A DNA stretch of 64,000 nt. Origin: Triglochin maritima (taxonomy: Eukaryota > Streptophyta > Magnoliopsida > Alismatales > Juncaginaceae). The stretch spans positions 29,780,201-29,844,200 of the forward strand of contig OY821771.1 of the NCBI GenBank assembly GCA_963682175.1, in the 5' to 3' direction. The notes below the pieces were generated by a model. The model saw only the letters and a program-made list of their open reading frames with translations. It made no database searches and had not been told where the DNA came from. The position numbers and the translations under genes were made by a program. The number at the start of each line of letters is the position of its first letter. Position 1 is the stretch's first letter. Positions 1-12,121 of this stretch are shown here, one piece after another.

Positions 1-457
1 CCCCAAGTTCACGAGATATATATGTTTTAAATTCACATGGTCGATACATTGGCCATTGTTTCAACATAGGCACAATGATGTCAACAACAAAACTCTTTGA
101 TGTTATGGGATGATCTGTTGTTCCAATTCCACCGCCACCACAAGTTCGTTCTTTCACAAGTTCTTTTATGAGAAAACGACCAGAACTTGATGATTTGATT
201 GTATGCACACACCATAAACAATTATCCTTGTCACATCGTGCGGTAAGTTTGGAAGGACAATGTTTCATAAACTTGTAGTTGAAATCATAAGATATTGCAT
301 ACTTTGTGAGACATTTCCAAAATGTTATAGCATTTTCAAATTCTTGACCGACACTTTCAATCTTCATTTCCCAACAATCGATCAGTCTATTCAGAGTACT
401 TGTACCACTACCAGATTGCTTCATCCAATCTTCAACGGTATAAAACTATATCTTATC
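1..457 (-). pseudogene. MULE transposase fragment, DNA-binding-domain half
   Basis: Reading the minus strand from 457 to 1 gives a long open frame that starts just after a TAG codon near 446. It has the pattern of the plant Mutator transposase DNA-binding region (DBD_Tnp_Mut): 'VGQEFENAITFWKCLTKYA', then 'YKFMKHCPSK', a 'C-x4-C-LWCVH' stretch, and a 'RTCGGGG' segment where the family has its HxC motif. It continues off the left edge, where the catalytic domain would be expected. The N-terminal part of the same gene appears to be at 9646-10113, on the other side of the copia insertion C1. In-frame stops (TAA near 9751, TAG near 446) suggest a pseudogene, unless they lie in introns. Family assignment is from motif recognition. 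Confidence 0.7.
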
Positions 458-2395
458 TGTAGGATTTCATGTTTAATTATACATATATATTTTTCGAATT
501 TTTATGTATAATAAGGATCAATTTTCAATTTTCTAGAATCTATTGCATGCATCGGTTTGTTTTAACAAACTAGTTTCAAAAACTCTATTAAAACAAACAT
601 GAAGGAGCTCCGAAATTCATACCTAGAAGTTCTCTAAAACTTCTCGAAGATTCGGAGACGGTTGGGATGCTCCTCGCTGCGCCGGATGCCTCCGAGTATT
701 CACCAAACTCTAAACAAGATCGGAGAGAGGGAAGCTAGTCTCTCAATCTCCGATTGGGTTTAGAATCTAATTACTAACCCCTCTTTAGTTCCCTTTAGAA
801 GATGACCTCTGAAGAACTAAAACTAAACTTAAGAATTAAGGAATTTTCGTGGAGAATTATGGAGAGAGATTTTGCATAAGAAAAATAATGAATTAATTAA
901 GGAGGTAATGAGATAACCTTGTATTTATAGGTTATCTCCAAATTACCTATTCATGTGCAACCTCTTGCCCATGATCCCATGCAAAATTCCATCTAACCAT
1001 CCATTATTTATTAATAAATAATATTAACCACGAATTAAATCAATTATGGACCAATTCCATGCATGATCTAATTAATTCTTAAATTAATTCTGCAGAAAAC
1101 CGTCTGGACCGGTCGACCGTTACTGTTCATCGGTCGACCGGTACTGTTCATCATGGACCGGTTACTGTTCATCGGTCGACCGGTTACTGTTCATCGGTCG
1201 ACTGGGTACTGTTCATCGGTTGACTTTTGCACAGTACTGCAGACTGGTCAAATTTTGGTTTAACCCCTACAAAATTTGACATTTCGGGATTAGTAGTAAA
1301 TTCACAACTTATGAAACATATTATCCTATGTAATGTCAACTCATTACACCCCATAATATTTACATCACATATGAATTTAATTTAGATTCTAATTATGTTA
1401 TTAATCACAACATAATCTTGATTTTGCTTGTTCACCCCATGTGTCATATTTTCTACATGAAACCCGACACATCCTTATGAACTCAAAATCCCCATTTCTT
1501 GTTTCCCAGTTTTGTGGTGTGACCTATGGGAGGATCTAGACTAAGTTGGCAGTGATATTAAGAGCTTAATATCACAAGCTATAAGCGGTATCTAGCTACA
1601 CATTATAGCTCCCAATTAGTTAGATGTCTTAATTCCACTCGAACCAAAACACGATCCATTTAGTGATGGAGTGCACCACTTGTGTCCGTCCCTTGCCTCA
1701 TGATATTAAGAATACACACAAAGTAGTATTGTGTCATCTTTGTATTAGTATTCATTTCTTGATCTCTTTAAGCTAGTTATAAATATGTGACTTAACTCAA
1801 ATCACATTGTGCACATTATAACTTTGCTTTATCAAGGGACCCACTAATATCATCACTCAATTAAGAGGGGCAATGATAATCTTTTGACTAACTATCTTCT
1901 CCAACGAAAGTTATACTTAACCAACCGATGTCTTTACACTACACTGATCGATAGTTCAAGACACTGATCTAATTAAGTATTCCTTAAGTGATCAGATATA
2001 AGTCTCATATCAAAGGACCAAAGACACAGTAAAATATTAATGACACAGAAACACATTTCTATAATATTTTACTTATTAGGTCTATTCAGTATACAAAAGT
2101 AATATTTTCCTCTTTTGCATACCCGTGTCGTCACTCACTTGTAGAGCTACAATGATCTATGACCAACACGACAATCTTAACTCGGTAATTAATGTTCCAT
2201 GTTAATTACCAACATTGCGAATATCTTTTGTTTTATGCAAACCAATATCTTTTAGAGCTCTACGGTTAAGGACCAAGAGCCTCTTCCTTAACACTTCTAA
2301 AAGACGAATAACATAAACATGGAACAAAATGATTTCTCATTCAATTCATAATAATTGGCATTTAAAAGTAAAACTTTTAGAACACATTCCCTTCA
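458..2395 (-). repeat. C1 3' LTR
   Basis: Direct repeat of 1938 bp, TG...CA. Compared by eye with the copy at 7710-9640 it differs by about four substitutions and one 7-bp tandem insertion (CAATTTT repeated near 523). It contains a GGTCGACC-rich array at 1109-1224. Confidence 0.95.
1109..1224. repeat. GGTCGACC motif array in C1 3' LTR
   Basis: Four to five copies of the palindromic core CGGTCGACCG or close variants, separated by TTACTGTTCATC-like spacers, giving a period near 21 bp. The same array is at 8353-8468 in the other LTR, and expanded versions are in C2 and C3. Confidence 0.85.
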
Positions 2396-2406
2396 ATCTC
2401 CCACTT
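2396..2406 (-). other. C1 polypurine tract
   Basis: On the minus strand the sequence AAGTGGGAGAT abuts the start of the 3' LTR, the standard place for second-strand priming. The same tract precedes the C2 and C3 3' LTRs at 18882 and 34721. Confidence 0.85.
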
Positions 2407-2499
2407 GTTATTAAAGTTTTCTTTCTCATACATACTCAATGCATAAAACAATAATAACCAGGGTAACCTTCCCAAATCACCTATCAAGCCAATCCACAT

Positions 2500-5260
2500 G
2501 GACCCTCGGATCCATGGACTCGAAATATATTTCGTCTCTTAGCTTGGTATGAAGGTTTGTTGAATGGATCAGTTGTGCCACTGTTGTGTCCACCTATTTA
2601 TTTATTTTGTCTTTCGTTGGTGGTTGAGTTAGCTGTAGTGATATTACTCCTAACTACACTAGCTCATACCTCCACCTTCGATAATGATGACGCATCATCA
2701 CTCCAACCTCTTATTGTCTAGAATTCCTATAAGAATTGCATCAAAACAACCCTCGGCTATTTTCTCCTTTGTCTTCCATAAACAAGAACCTTATCTTTAG
2801 TCCGGTTAAGGTACTTCAGAATATTCTTGACCACAATCCTACGATTAGGACTTGCGTTGGATTGGTGACCACTTGTCACGTTTAGAGCATACGAGATATT
2901 GAGCCTTGTGCAAGTCATTGTGTACATGGTCCTTCCTTTTGCCGAAGCATAAGGGATACCTTCATGTACTCCAAGTCTTTGTGTGATTGAGCACATTGAG
3001 ACTTTTTGAGTTGCACACCTATACTCATACTTATTGGCATATTGTCCATATCGGAATTGTTCACCCTGAACATTTCAAAGACCTTGTCAATGTATGCACG
3101 TTGACTGAAGCCAATGAGTCTACGGGATGTATCTCAATGTATCTTGATTTTCAAGATAGGTTGAGCCTCATCCTTTTCTTTTCATTGAAATGCCGATTTC
3201 AATGAAATTTCTCGTTTGCTAATGCTAAGGTATATGATTGCTCATGAGCAATATGTCATCGACATATAAGATCAGAAGTACTGCATGGCTCCCACTAATC
3301 TCCTTTACTTTGAATGAAGTGAATTTTCTTCACCTCTTCGTCAAAGCGTTTGTTCCAACTCCTCGATGCTTGTTTCAATCCACAAATGGATTCTCGAAAC
3401 TTGCATTTCTTCTCGCTACTATTTGGATCATCAAAACCTTGAGGTTGTACCATGTACATATCCTCCTCCAAGTTCCTGTTTAAGGAACGCCATTTCGATA
3501 TCCATCTTCCATATCCCACAATTGTGAAATGCGGTAATAGTGAGCATAATCCGAATAGATTTTAATATGACAACTTCTCAAAAATTTCATCAAAGTCAAT
3601 TTCTTGAATTTGAGTATAAGTTTTGCTACAAGCCTTGCTTCGTAGGTTGTCAAGTTACTATCCATGTCTATCTTCCTCCTAAAAGTTCATTTATACTAAA
3701 TGACATTTTCTCTTGAGGAAGGCAAATCAAGTTATACACTCAATTATCATACATGGATTCTATTTCGGATTTTATGGCCTTAAGCCATAGTTTGGAGTCT
3801 TCCCTTACCATTGCTTCTTGGAAGGTCGAGGGATCATTGGTATCTAGTACCATGATTTCATGAAGTCCCAGATATAAATCGGGTTTCTTCCTTTCCCTTG
3901 TTGACCTTCTAAGTTCTTTTGGTTCTTCTCGTGTCTCTCGAACTTCTTCCACAATTTCTTGAGGAATAGGTTCATGTTCAATTCTTGAACGTACACTCGG
4001 TGGGGATGATTGAGATTCTCTCACAATTTCTTGTGATGATCTCTCGCTCACGCTCCCACTAACCAAATGAATCTCGGTTGGGCCTTCATGATTTTGAATG
4101 CAACATTCACATCATGATCTCGTAGAGTATCTTGAGTTTCCTCAAGCTTAACTCTACTCCCACTACTTTTCTATCTTTTCCAGAAATTCTAGAAACACCA
4201 TATCCCTCTCTACAATCTTTCGATTGGAGGTGATATATCAAAAGTAGTATCCTCTTGTCATACGAGGATCACCTATAAAGAAGCACTTAATCCGTTTTTG
4301 GTTGAAGTTTGGTCGACATCAATTTCTCGACGTAGACCTCACAACCCCAAATCTTGAGAAAGTTGAGCTTAGGTGTCTTTCAACTCCATAGCTCATAAAC
4401 CATTTTCTCCACGGATTTGGATGGAACATTATTTAGTGAGTTTGTCATTATTTGTAGTGCATAATTCCAAAAGTAAATCGGCAATTTAAATTGACTCATT
4501 ATTGATCGAACCATGTCGAGCAATATCCTATTCCTACTTTAGGAATGAGTCAAATTAGGTATTCTAAGCACTCACCCCTACGAACCTTTCATAGAGACTC
4601 AATATTCTTGTTTAGTCGGTTCACTACTTCATCCTCGAATTCCTTGAACTTGTCAAAGAATTCAATTTTGCTTCCCATTTAGACAAATACAGTCATAATG
4701 ACTATAGTTGTCCGTGAACAAAATGAAGTACCTTAAACCATCTCTTGCACTTGTACTTATCGGACCACATACATTAGAATGTATCATATCCAATTAGTTA
4801 TTCGTTTTCGTTCCTTTCTTCTTGAAAGGTCTCTTGGTCATTTATTTGACCAATCCGATAGTGCTACAAGATTGTATCATTCACGTGAGTTATCTTAGTT
4901 TCTCTTTTGTTATTGTTTGTTTGAGTTTGTTTATTATTTATTTCAAGCAAATAGAAATCATTCCATATGAATGTATTTGCATAGAAAATTCCATTCTTCG
5001 ATATAGACAAGCAAGAATTAAAATATTTATTAAAATTTATCCATATCCAAAACTTGATACATAATAGTTCTTGCTAATCGAAGGTACATAACAAACATTC
5101 TACAAAGCATAAATTTAAATCACTAGACTATTGAAGTTCCATAGAATCTTGTACAATCACAACGATGCTTGTACTATTTATAATCTTCAATATCATCTCG
5201 TTCCCAACGAGTTCCTTCCTATCCTTCAATAGCTGCACATCAAAATTATGTGAGCACAAG
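2500..5260 (-). pseudogene. C1 pol remnant (integrase, RT, RNase H)
   Basis: Short minus-strand segments match the better preserved copia C2 in this window. 3740-4066 is the linker after integrase ('DTNDPSTFQEAM'). 3295-3665 is reverse transcriptase ('YEARLVAKLILKFKK', 'CGLKQASRSWNKRF'). 2757-2996 is the RT/RNase H junction ('NRTKDKVLVYG'). The integrase core around 4100-4800 is recognisable only in pieces. Multiple frameshifts and stops separate these parts, so no functional polymerase can be made. Deletions relative to C2 also shorten the region. Confidence 0.85.
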
Positions 5261-5264
5261 ATCC

Positions 5265-6197
5265 GGTAACCATTACCAAATCATGGATAGAGGTGATTAA
5301 ATTTATCTCAATAACAAACATACCTATGGCGTTTCTCGGGCGCCTACGTTCAATCATCCCATTTTCAAGGTCTTCCTTGTACTTGGGGCAATTGGGTCGG
5401 ATGTGTCCTTTTTCACCGCAGTGAAAGCACTCCGTGTTGGGAGTTGGAGATTTGTAAGATTTCTCCCTTGAGGCACTCCCATGAGCACCTCCTACTCACT
5501 TGCTCTTGATTGACGTATCTTTGGTAAATTTGCCTTTACCTTTGTTGATCTTTTTGCTCTTCTTATGGATAGCAAGGACCTCATGGTCTCTACTCTTGCC
5601 CATATCAACTTCAGCCGTTTTGAGAGTGTTGTGAAGCTCCTCAAGACTCACCCCTTTTTCACGCACATGATAGTGCATCACAAAATCCTTAAAGGACGGG
5701 GCTAGAGAGCCAAGAATTAGATCTTCGGCAATGTCCACTGGCATTGGAGAAGAGAGCTTCGACAACTTCTCAAGGTATCCTTGCATCGTGAGAAAATGCA
5801 TGGATACCGATGTTCCCTCCGCCATATGGCACCTTGTGAGTGCGATGGTGGTCTTATAGCGCTCCTTTCGGGCACTATCCATGAACATCTTCGTTAGAGC
5901 CTCCATGGTCTTCTTGGGTTTTGAATCCAAGTATTTCGCTTGAAGCGAGTCACCCATGGATGCTAGTATAAGACCGTGAACTTGGTTCTCTTGGTCTTCC
6001 CACTTGGCCATCGCCTCTTTCTTTTTATCGGTTGCCTTCTCATTTAATTTTGGGATTTCACCATCCAAAATATGAGATAGTTTTTCAAATCTCAACACGA
6101 TATTAAGATTGAGTTGCCATTTCATGAAGTTTGAGCCATCATTTTGCAAAGGGTTCTTTTCGATCATAGATCGCACAATTGGTTGGATATTTGACAT
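5265..6197 (-). pseudogene. C1 gag-protease, broken by one stop
   Basis: Gag begins at 6197 with 'MSNIQPIVRSMIEK', the same start as C2, and is open to a TGA at 5496-5498 where C2 has GGA. Beyond that stop the frame stays open through a complete CCHC zinc knuckle ('CFHCGEKGHIRPNC', near 5400) into the protease. The protease active-site triad reads V-T-G-S near 5270, where C2 has D-T-G-S, so the catalytic aspartate is lost. Gag of this type (UBN2-like) forms the nucleocapsid particle. The element thus lacks both an uninterrupted Gag and a working protease. Confidence 0.85.
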
Positions 6198-7696
6198 TTC
6201 TACAAAATAAATTATATAGGTTTTAATGCCAATTTTATGTTTTAATACATACATACATATATATATATATCGAATATGATGTAAATACTGCAAATAAAAT
6301 CTTGCCCGTAAATGCAGTAATCCAAGATCCCATCAATTGTAATATAGACTAGCTAAGGGCTATCGAATACATTACAACATCAAGGTAAGAAAAACATTTT
6401 CTAATCACAACCTTTTTGAATTTTAGCAACATTTAGCATCTTCAAACTTTTGTGACTCTTGTCGTTTTAATTATGAGGGAATACGATCTATCCTCGCAAG
6501 AAAAACTTTTTCCCAAAACCGAGCGAGGGCTCTAGGTAATGTTAAGAAAACTTATTTTCATTTGATACGAGATACGTTTATCTATTGTATTCACAACTAA
6601 ACATACTTGGGGTTCACTAGGGTGAAACACACCTCATATATTTAATTGTGGCACAACAACAGACAACCTTTATATCTCCCACTATTCCCAAAGATAGAGG
6701 GAGCTATCTCCCGCTAAGGGCGAGCAGAGTATCCCTCGATCAATGGCTGCTAGTGGATGAAATAAGAAGGAAAAATTAATCTTAATTTTTGTTGGACAAT
6801 TTCATTTATCAACATGTGATTTTGAATTTTAGTTTATCATGCATATTAAAATTTATACACATCCTAACATTCACCATTCATCACATGCATAGCAGAAATT
6901 ATAAAAACAGAAATTAAACATTCACACAATCCATATCGCGTGAGTTTATATGTTCCCTTTGATCCTTGATCTTCGATCCCTGATCCTCGATCCTCGATCA
7001 ATGCGCTATTCGGCGACTTCCTCTTGCACCGGAGATGTAGATTTTACAGAAAAATAAACATGCTCCTCACATTCGATAAAAACAAACTAGTGCAAGTCCT
7101 ATGTAAAAACCTCTCACATGCAAATGCAATTCTAAAGATAGAAAATAGAGAATATGGCTTTTACATACATAAGCCCCTGTATAATAATAATTACATACAT
7201 TTGTAGTGTCTGATTTGGAACATATAAACTCACAATCCTGCAAAGCAACTCAAGCATCCATGCACGCAATATCGCTATAAACTATATATTCCAGTTTATC
7301 AATCATCTAGAATCCCAAACAATTCTTTGAAAAACATTTTGAAATCCATTAAAAACGTTTTTCATCCATCCATAGTTCAAAAAATAATTTTGAACCGCTG
7401 TCCATCCAATTTCCAATGGAAAGATGAACGCAGTTTTTCGGTTTGTTGATTCTCTTACAAAATAATCGTTTATACTTGAAACGAAATTATTGCAAGTTAG
7501 ACTTATGTCTAAATCATAATTCTAATAATTACATGGCATGTTTTAAACCACTTAAAACATTCAAAACGAATTATTACAAAGAATTATTTCAGCAAAACAT
7601 TTAAAGACCGAAAAACGGGAAAAACGAATTGTTCGAACCCTAGATGGTAAACTAAATTTATTTACAGCCTTAAATCATTAGAAAATTGAACCTTAT
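6198..7696 (-). other. C1 5' leader, non-coding
   Basis: About 1.5 kb between the primer site and gag, paralogous to 23074-24534 in C2. It contains a short run of GATCCTCGATC-like units at about 6958-7004 (also near 23797-23842). No other coding signal seen. Confidence 0.6.
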
Positions 7697-7708
7697 GCTC
7701 TGATACCA
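7697..7708 (-). other. C1 primer binding site (initiator tRNA-Met)
   Basis: The minus strand reads TGGTATCAGAGC one base after the 5' LTR. This is the classic plant retrotransposon site complementary to the 3' end of initiator methionine tRNA. Confidence 0.93.
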
Positions 7709-8166
7709 CTGTAGGATTTCATGTTTAATTATACATATATATTTTTCGAATTTTTATGTATAATAAGGATCAATTTTCTAGAATCTATTGAATGCATCGG
7801 TTTGTTTTAACAAACTAGTTTCAAAAACTCTATTAAAACAAACATGAAGGAGCTCCGAAATTCATACCTAGAAGTTCTCTAAAACTTCTCGAAGATTCGG
7901 AGACGGTTGGGATGCTCCTCGCTGCGCCGGATGCCTCCGAGTATTCACCAAACTCTAAACAAGATCGGAGAGAGGGAAGCTAGTCTCTCAATCTCCGATT
8001 GGGTTTAGAATCTAATTACTAACCCCTCTTTAGTTCCCTTTAGAAGATGACCTCTGAAGAACTAAAACTAAACTTAAGAATTAAGGAATTTTCGTGGAGA
8101 ATTATGGAGAGAGATTTTGCATAAGAAAAATAATGAATTAATTAAGGAGGTAATGAGATAACCTTG

Positions 8167-8174
8167 TATTTATA
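8167..8174 (-). promoter_or_regulatory. Putative TATA box of C1 5' LTR
   Basis: The minus strand reads TATAAATA. The GGTCGACC array lies about 180-300 bp upstream in the transcription direction. The same arrangement recurs at 25011-25018 in the C2/C3 LTR. Confidence 0.55.
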
Positions 8175-8352
8175 GGTTATCTCCAAATTACCTATTCATG
8201 TGCAACCTCTTGCCCATGATTCCATGCAAAATTCCATCTAACCATCCATTATTTATTAATAAATAATATTAACCACGAATTAAATCAATTATGGACCAAT
8301 TCCATGCATGATCTAATTAATTCTTAAATTAATTCTGCAGAAAACCGTCTGG

Positions 8353-8468
8353 ACCGGTCGACCGTTACTGTTCATCGGTCGACCGGTACTGTTCATCATG
8401 GACCGGTTACTGTTCATCGGTCGACCGGTTACTGTTCATCGGTCGACTGGGTACTGTTCATCGGTTGA
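8353..8468. repeat. GGTCGACC motif array in C1 5' LTR
   Basis: Same array as 1109-1224. It is placed in U3, upstream of the presumed TATA box, consistent with an enhancer-like position (inference). Confidence 0.8.
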
Positions 8469-9645
8469 CTTTTGCACAGTACTGCAGACTGGTCAAATTT
8501 TGGTTTAACCCCTACAAAATTTGACATTTCGGGATTAGTAGTAAATTCACAACTTATGAAACATATTATCCTATGTAATGTCAACTCATTACACCCCATA
8601 ATATTTACATCACATATGAATTTAATTTAGATTCTAATTATGTTATTAATCACAACATAATCTTGATTTTGCTTGTTCACCCCATGTGTCATATTTTCTA
8701 CATGAAACCCGACACATCCTTATGAACTCAAAATCCCCATTTCTTGTTTCCCAGTTTTGTGGTGTGACCTATGGGAGGATCTAGACTAAGTTGGCAGTGA
8801 TATTAAGAGCTTAATATCACAAGCTATAAGCGGTATCTAGCTACACATTATAGCTCCCAATTAGTTAGATGTCATAATTCCACTCGAACCAAAACACGAT
8901 CCATTTAGTGATGGAGTGCACCACTTGTGTCCGTCCCTTGCCTCATGATATTAAGAATACACACAAAGTAGTATTGTGTCATCTTTGTATTAGTATTCAT
9001 TTCTTGATCTCTTTAAGCTAGTTATAAATATGTGACTTAACTCAAATCACATTGTGCACATTATAACTTTGCTTTATCAAGGGGCCCACTAATATCATCA
9101 CTCAATTAAGAGGGGCAATGATAATCTTTTGACTAACTATCTTCTCCAACGAAAGTTATACTTAACCAACCGATGTCTTTACACTACACTGATCGATAGT
9201 TCAAGACACTGATCTAATTAAGTATTCCTTAAGTGATCAGATATAAGTCTCATATCAAAGGACCAAAGACACAGTAAAATATTAATGACACAGAAACACA
9301 TTTCTATAATATTTTACTTATTAGGTCTATTCAGTATACAAAAGTAATATTTTCCTCTTTTGCATACCCGTGTCGTCACTCACTTGTAGAGCTACAATGA
9401 TCTATGACCAACACGACAATCTTAACTCGGTAATTAATGTTCCATGTTAATTACCAACATTGCGAATATCTTTTGTTTTATGCAAACCAATATCTTTTAG
9501 AGCTCTACGGTTAAGGACCAAGAGCCTCTTCCTTAACACTTCTAAAAGACGAATAACATAAACATGGAACAAAATGATTTCTCATTCAATTCATAATAAT
9601 TGGCATTTAAAAGTAAAACTTTTAGAACACATTCCCTTCATTATC

Positions 9646-10113
9646 TTCCATGTTCGTGGAGAACGTTGACGATTTCATTTTCTTTGATCCACTATAAGTC
9701 TCATAGAGACTATTTGCCTTTAGTATGCTCATTGGACTCAATTTAACAATTTAGCGTATGAGTATTTCAAACAACAAAGCTTCTTTAGGAACATTTTTTT
9801 CTAGAGTCACCACCACAGTTGGTACATTGGTGGCTGTGTGTGCCTCCATATCAGGAAACTCAACATCGATGGGCACAACCACGTCAATCTTAATGCGAGA
9901 CAAACCAAGACTTGAGAGTAATACAAAACGTAGATGTACATCAACATCAATAACAAGAGTCGCAGTACTATCATCAAGTTGTAGCACTTCATAAGAGAAT
10001 TGTAGATTAGGACCTAAGGATTGCCAATATGATCGAACAAAATCCACCAATTCAACATGTGTGGTATTCCTCCTTAATGTGTGCAGTTTGACTTGATTCT
10101 TATACCTAAACAT
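9646..10113 (-). pseudogene. MULE transposase fragment, N-terminal half
   Basis: A 120-residue open frame (10113-9751, starting 'MFRYKNQVKLHTLRRN') is on the same strand as, and colinear with, the MULE fragment at 1-457. A further open stretch from about 9748 to 9646 reaches the C1 insertion point. The N-terminal segment itself carries no motif I can name; the assignment to a MULE rests on position and strand. A TAA ends the first open frame, so this is either an intron boundary or a disabling stop. Confidence 0.5.
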
Positions 10114-10295
10114 AATAAAAAACTTAGTTGAAGACCTACATTAAAATTACACAAGAATAATTAGTTATTGTAACAATTTTTTTAAAGATAAAAGCAATTA
10201 CTAATTTTTTGGAGTACTTAAGAAAGTCAATTTTTTTTGGAAACGACCCATATTATCAATTAAGTTGTAATGACCCAGGTCGTTTCAACTCGATC
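10114..10295. other. AT-rich spacer
   Basis: No gene or repeat recognised. Confidence 0.5.
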
Positions 10296-10517
10296 AGGAC
10301 AACTTGCGTCCCGAGCAGGACAAACTTGTACGGAGTGGGACACTAGCATCCCGAGCGGGACAGACTCGTCCGGAACGGGACACTTACGTCGTAAGCGGGA
10401 CAAACTCATCTTAACAAGGACACTTGTGTCTCTAGTAGTACATACTCGTGCTGAGTGGGAGAGTTGCATCCCGAACGGGACAGACTCGTTCGAAGTGGGA
10501 CACTTGCGTCCCGAACT
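10296..10517. repeat. 40-bp minisatellite, about 5.6 units
   Basis: Successive units share the frame GGGACACT(T/A)GC(G/A)TCCCGA then CGGGACAGACTCGTCCG. Unit starts fall every 40 bases (about 10296, 10336, 10376, 10416, 10456, 10496). Units differ by several substitutions, so the array is old. Open frames in this segment are by-products of the repeat. Confidence 0.85.
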
Positions 10518-10562
10518 AAATGTTTGGAACAACAACCCAGCTTGTTTGGACCAATGAGCCAG

Positions 10563-12121
10563 TGATTGTGATTTTATCATTTCAACATTGCAAGTGCTCG
10601 GTTCGGTCGAGCGAAGACACAGTAAGTACGGGTCGTACCACGTTGACAAACCAACATGAAACAATAACTAATCAAAACTAGTCCCGTGGGAGGTGGAGAA
10701 TGAACCCAAAGTGTGGATGTGTGATACATCTGTGTACAATTAAGCGCTAATGAGATGCATAACATGGAAATCTTTTGATGTCACAATCCTAAGTGTGTCT
10801 CTTCATGGATTAAGATTTATCACCATCATTAAAACATACAAAACACTACTCAAGATGAGAACAAAGACAACTACACGATTACATGTTTAATGACATAACA
10901 ACAAAGAATCCATAATGACCCCAACTATCTCTGAACATCAATTGAGATTTAACATTATCATTAAATCATACAAGAAATTAATTAAGATGAGGCCAACAAG
11001 AGCACATGCTCCTACATGCCTCCTTATCTCTTTACCCACTCCAACATTATCCTCACATCATTCCTCATAAAGTGGGCCCACTAGCCAAAGCATGTGTTAA
11101 GCATCAATTAAGACCATAAGCACATCAAAAGAAAGAGTGAGGAACCCATTAAATGACTATGAAATTCATGTGAGGCTTCAAAATTAGGATTAAACACACA
11201 CTAATACAATACATCAACACTTCACATCGCCCTCCACCCCTAATAGGGATGGACTACTCTCTACTTATCTCCATAACCAAGAAAACAAGAAAAAACAACC
11301 CATATGCAAGTAAAGAAAACTAAAGCTAACCAAGGCAAGTGAACAAAAATTGCATCAAATGAAGATTACAACATAAAGAACATGAAACTTAACTTGATTA
11401 AGAAAATGAAGATTACAAAGTTTGCCCATCTTCTCCTCTACTACACTGCTAACCATGAAACTAAAACCTACTCGAATAAACAAGAAATAAAGGTAACCTA
11501 AGGAGGAGAAGAGGGAAGAAGAGAGAAGGGAAGCATTACAAGTGTATTTATAGAAGATCAGAGGGTCTAGATGAGTTTGAGCGCAATTGGACGACAGTAA
11601 ATCATTTCTGGATATTACGTATTTTTCTGACCCAACAACCCGACCCGGCGTCAAAATTTGAGCTCCAACAAAGCAGAATCATCCCCCAATGACAGATTAA
11701 AATCTACCACTAGTGGATTTGGTAGCTCTGATCGGTGTGAAATTTAGCCATCAGGTTAATGTTGCTTTGTTGCACGTGGGGTTGGGCCCTGGTCCATTGT
11801 CTCGAGCCAATTTGATTTTAATTGTTGATTTACTCCTCAGGTTATGGACTTTTGTGACACATTGTATTTCGTTACACTTTGATCCCTCTGGGTTTTCACT
11901 TGGGTCCCGGCTGACTTACTATCCAGTCCTTGGGCATTACAGAGAGGTCTACAAACCTTCCAAATCCGTCAATTATTCTCTTGCTTAGCTCATTTTCTCT
12001 TCCTTTCTCTTCTTTATTGTCTAAACCCTGAAACACATCAAACAAACACTTGAGTAGCACAAATATGAGGTAAAATAAATGATATATAACTTGAATGCAA
12101 TGTATGATATGCTACTAATCA
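10563..12121 (-). mobile_element. Solo LTR of the G1-type gypsy family
   Basis: Flanked by perfect 5-bp duplications GCCAG (10558-10562 and 12122-12126). It begins TGATTGTGATTTTATCATTT and ends CTAATCA, like the G1 LTR. The order of landmarks also matches G1: 'GCAAGTGCTCGG', 'AAGTACGGGTCGT', a block of AACATACAA repeats, CCACCCCTAATAGGGATGG, and a TATA-like sequence near 11550. There is no interior or second LTR, so it formed by LTR-LTR recombination. It is clearly more diverged than G1. Confidence 0.85.

Larger units (their letters stand above)
458..9640 (-). mobile_element. C1: complete Ty1/copia LTR retrotransposon, coding-defective
   Basis: Two direct repeats (458-2395 and 7710-9640) start with TG and end with CA. 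They are flanked by the 5-bp target duplication TTATC at 453-457 and 9641-9645. On the minus strand a primer binding site (7697-7708) follows the 5' LTR, and a polypurine tract (2396-2406) precedes the 3' LTR. Coding order is gag, protease, integrase, RT, RNase H, which defines Ty1/copia. The interior is badly decayed while the LTRs are nearly identical. The element sits inside a MULE transposase pseudogene. Confidence 0.95.
7710..9640 (-). repeat. C1 5' LTR
   Basis: 1931-bp direct repeat of 458-2395. It would drive element transcription leftwards. TSD TTATC follows at 9641-9645. Confidence 0.95.

Noticed and set aside
260..511. Plus-strand open frame of 83 codons
   Set aside because: It is antisense to the MULE transposase fragment and crosses the C1 insertion site, so it cannot be an old gene.
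10296..10517. Possible CRISPR-like array
   Set aside because: The repeat is a continuous 40-bp tandem unit without unique spacers, in plant nuclear DNA.
10260..10664. Open frames on both strands across the 40-bp repeat
   Set aside because: They exist because the 40-bp unit leaves frames open; the peptides are repetitive and match no family.
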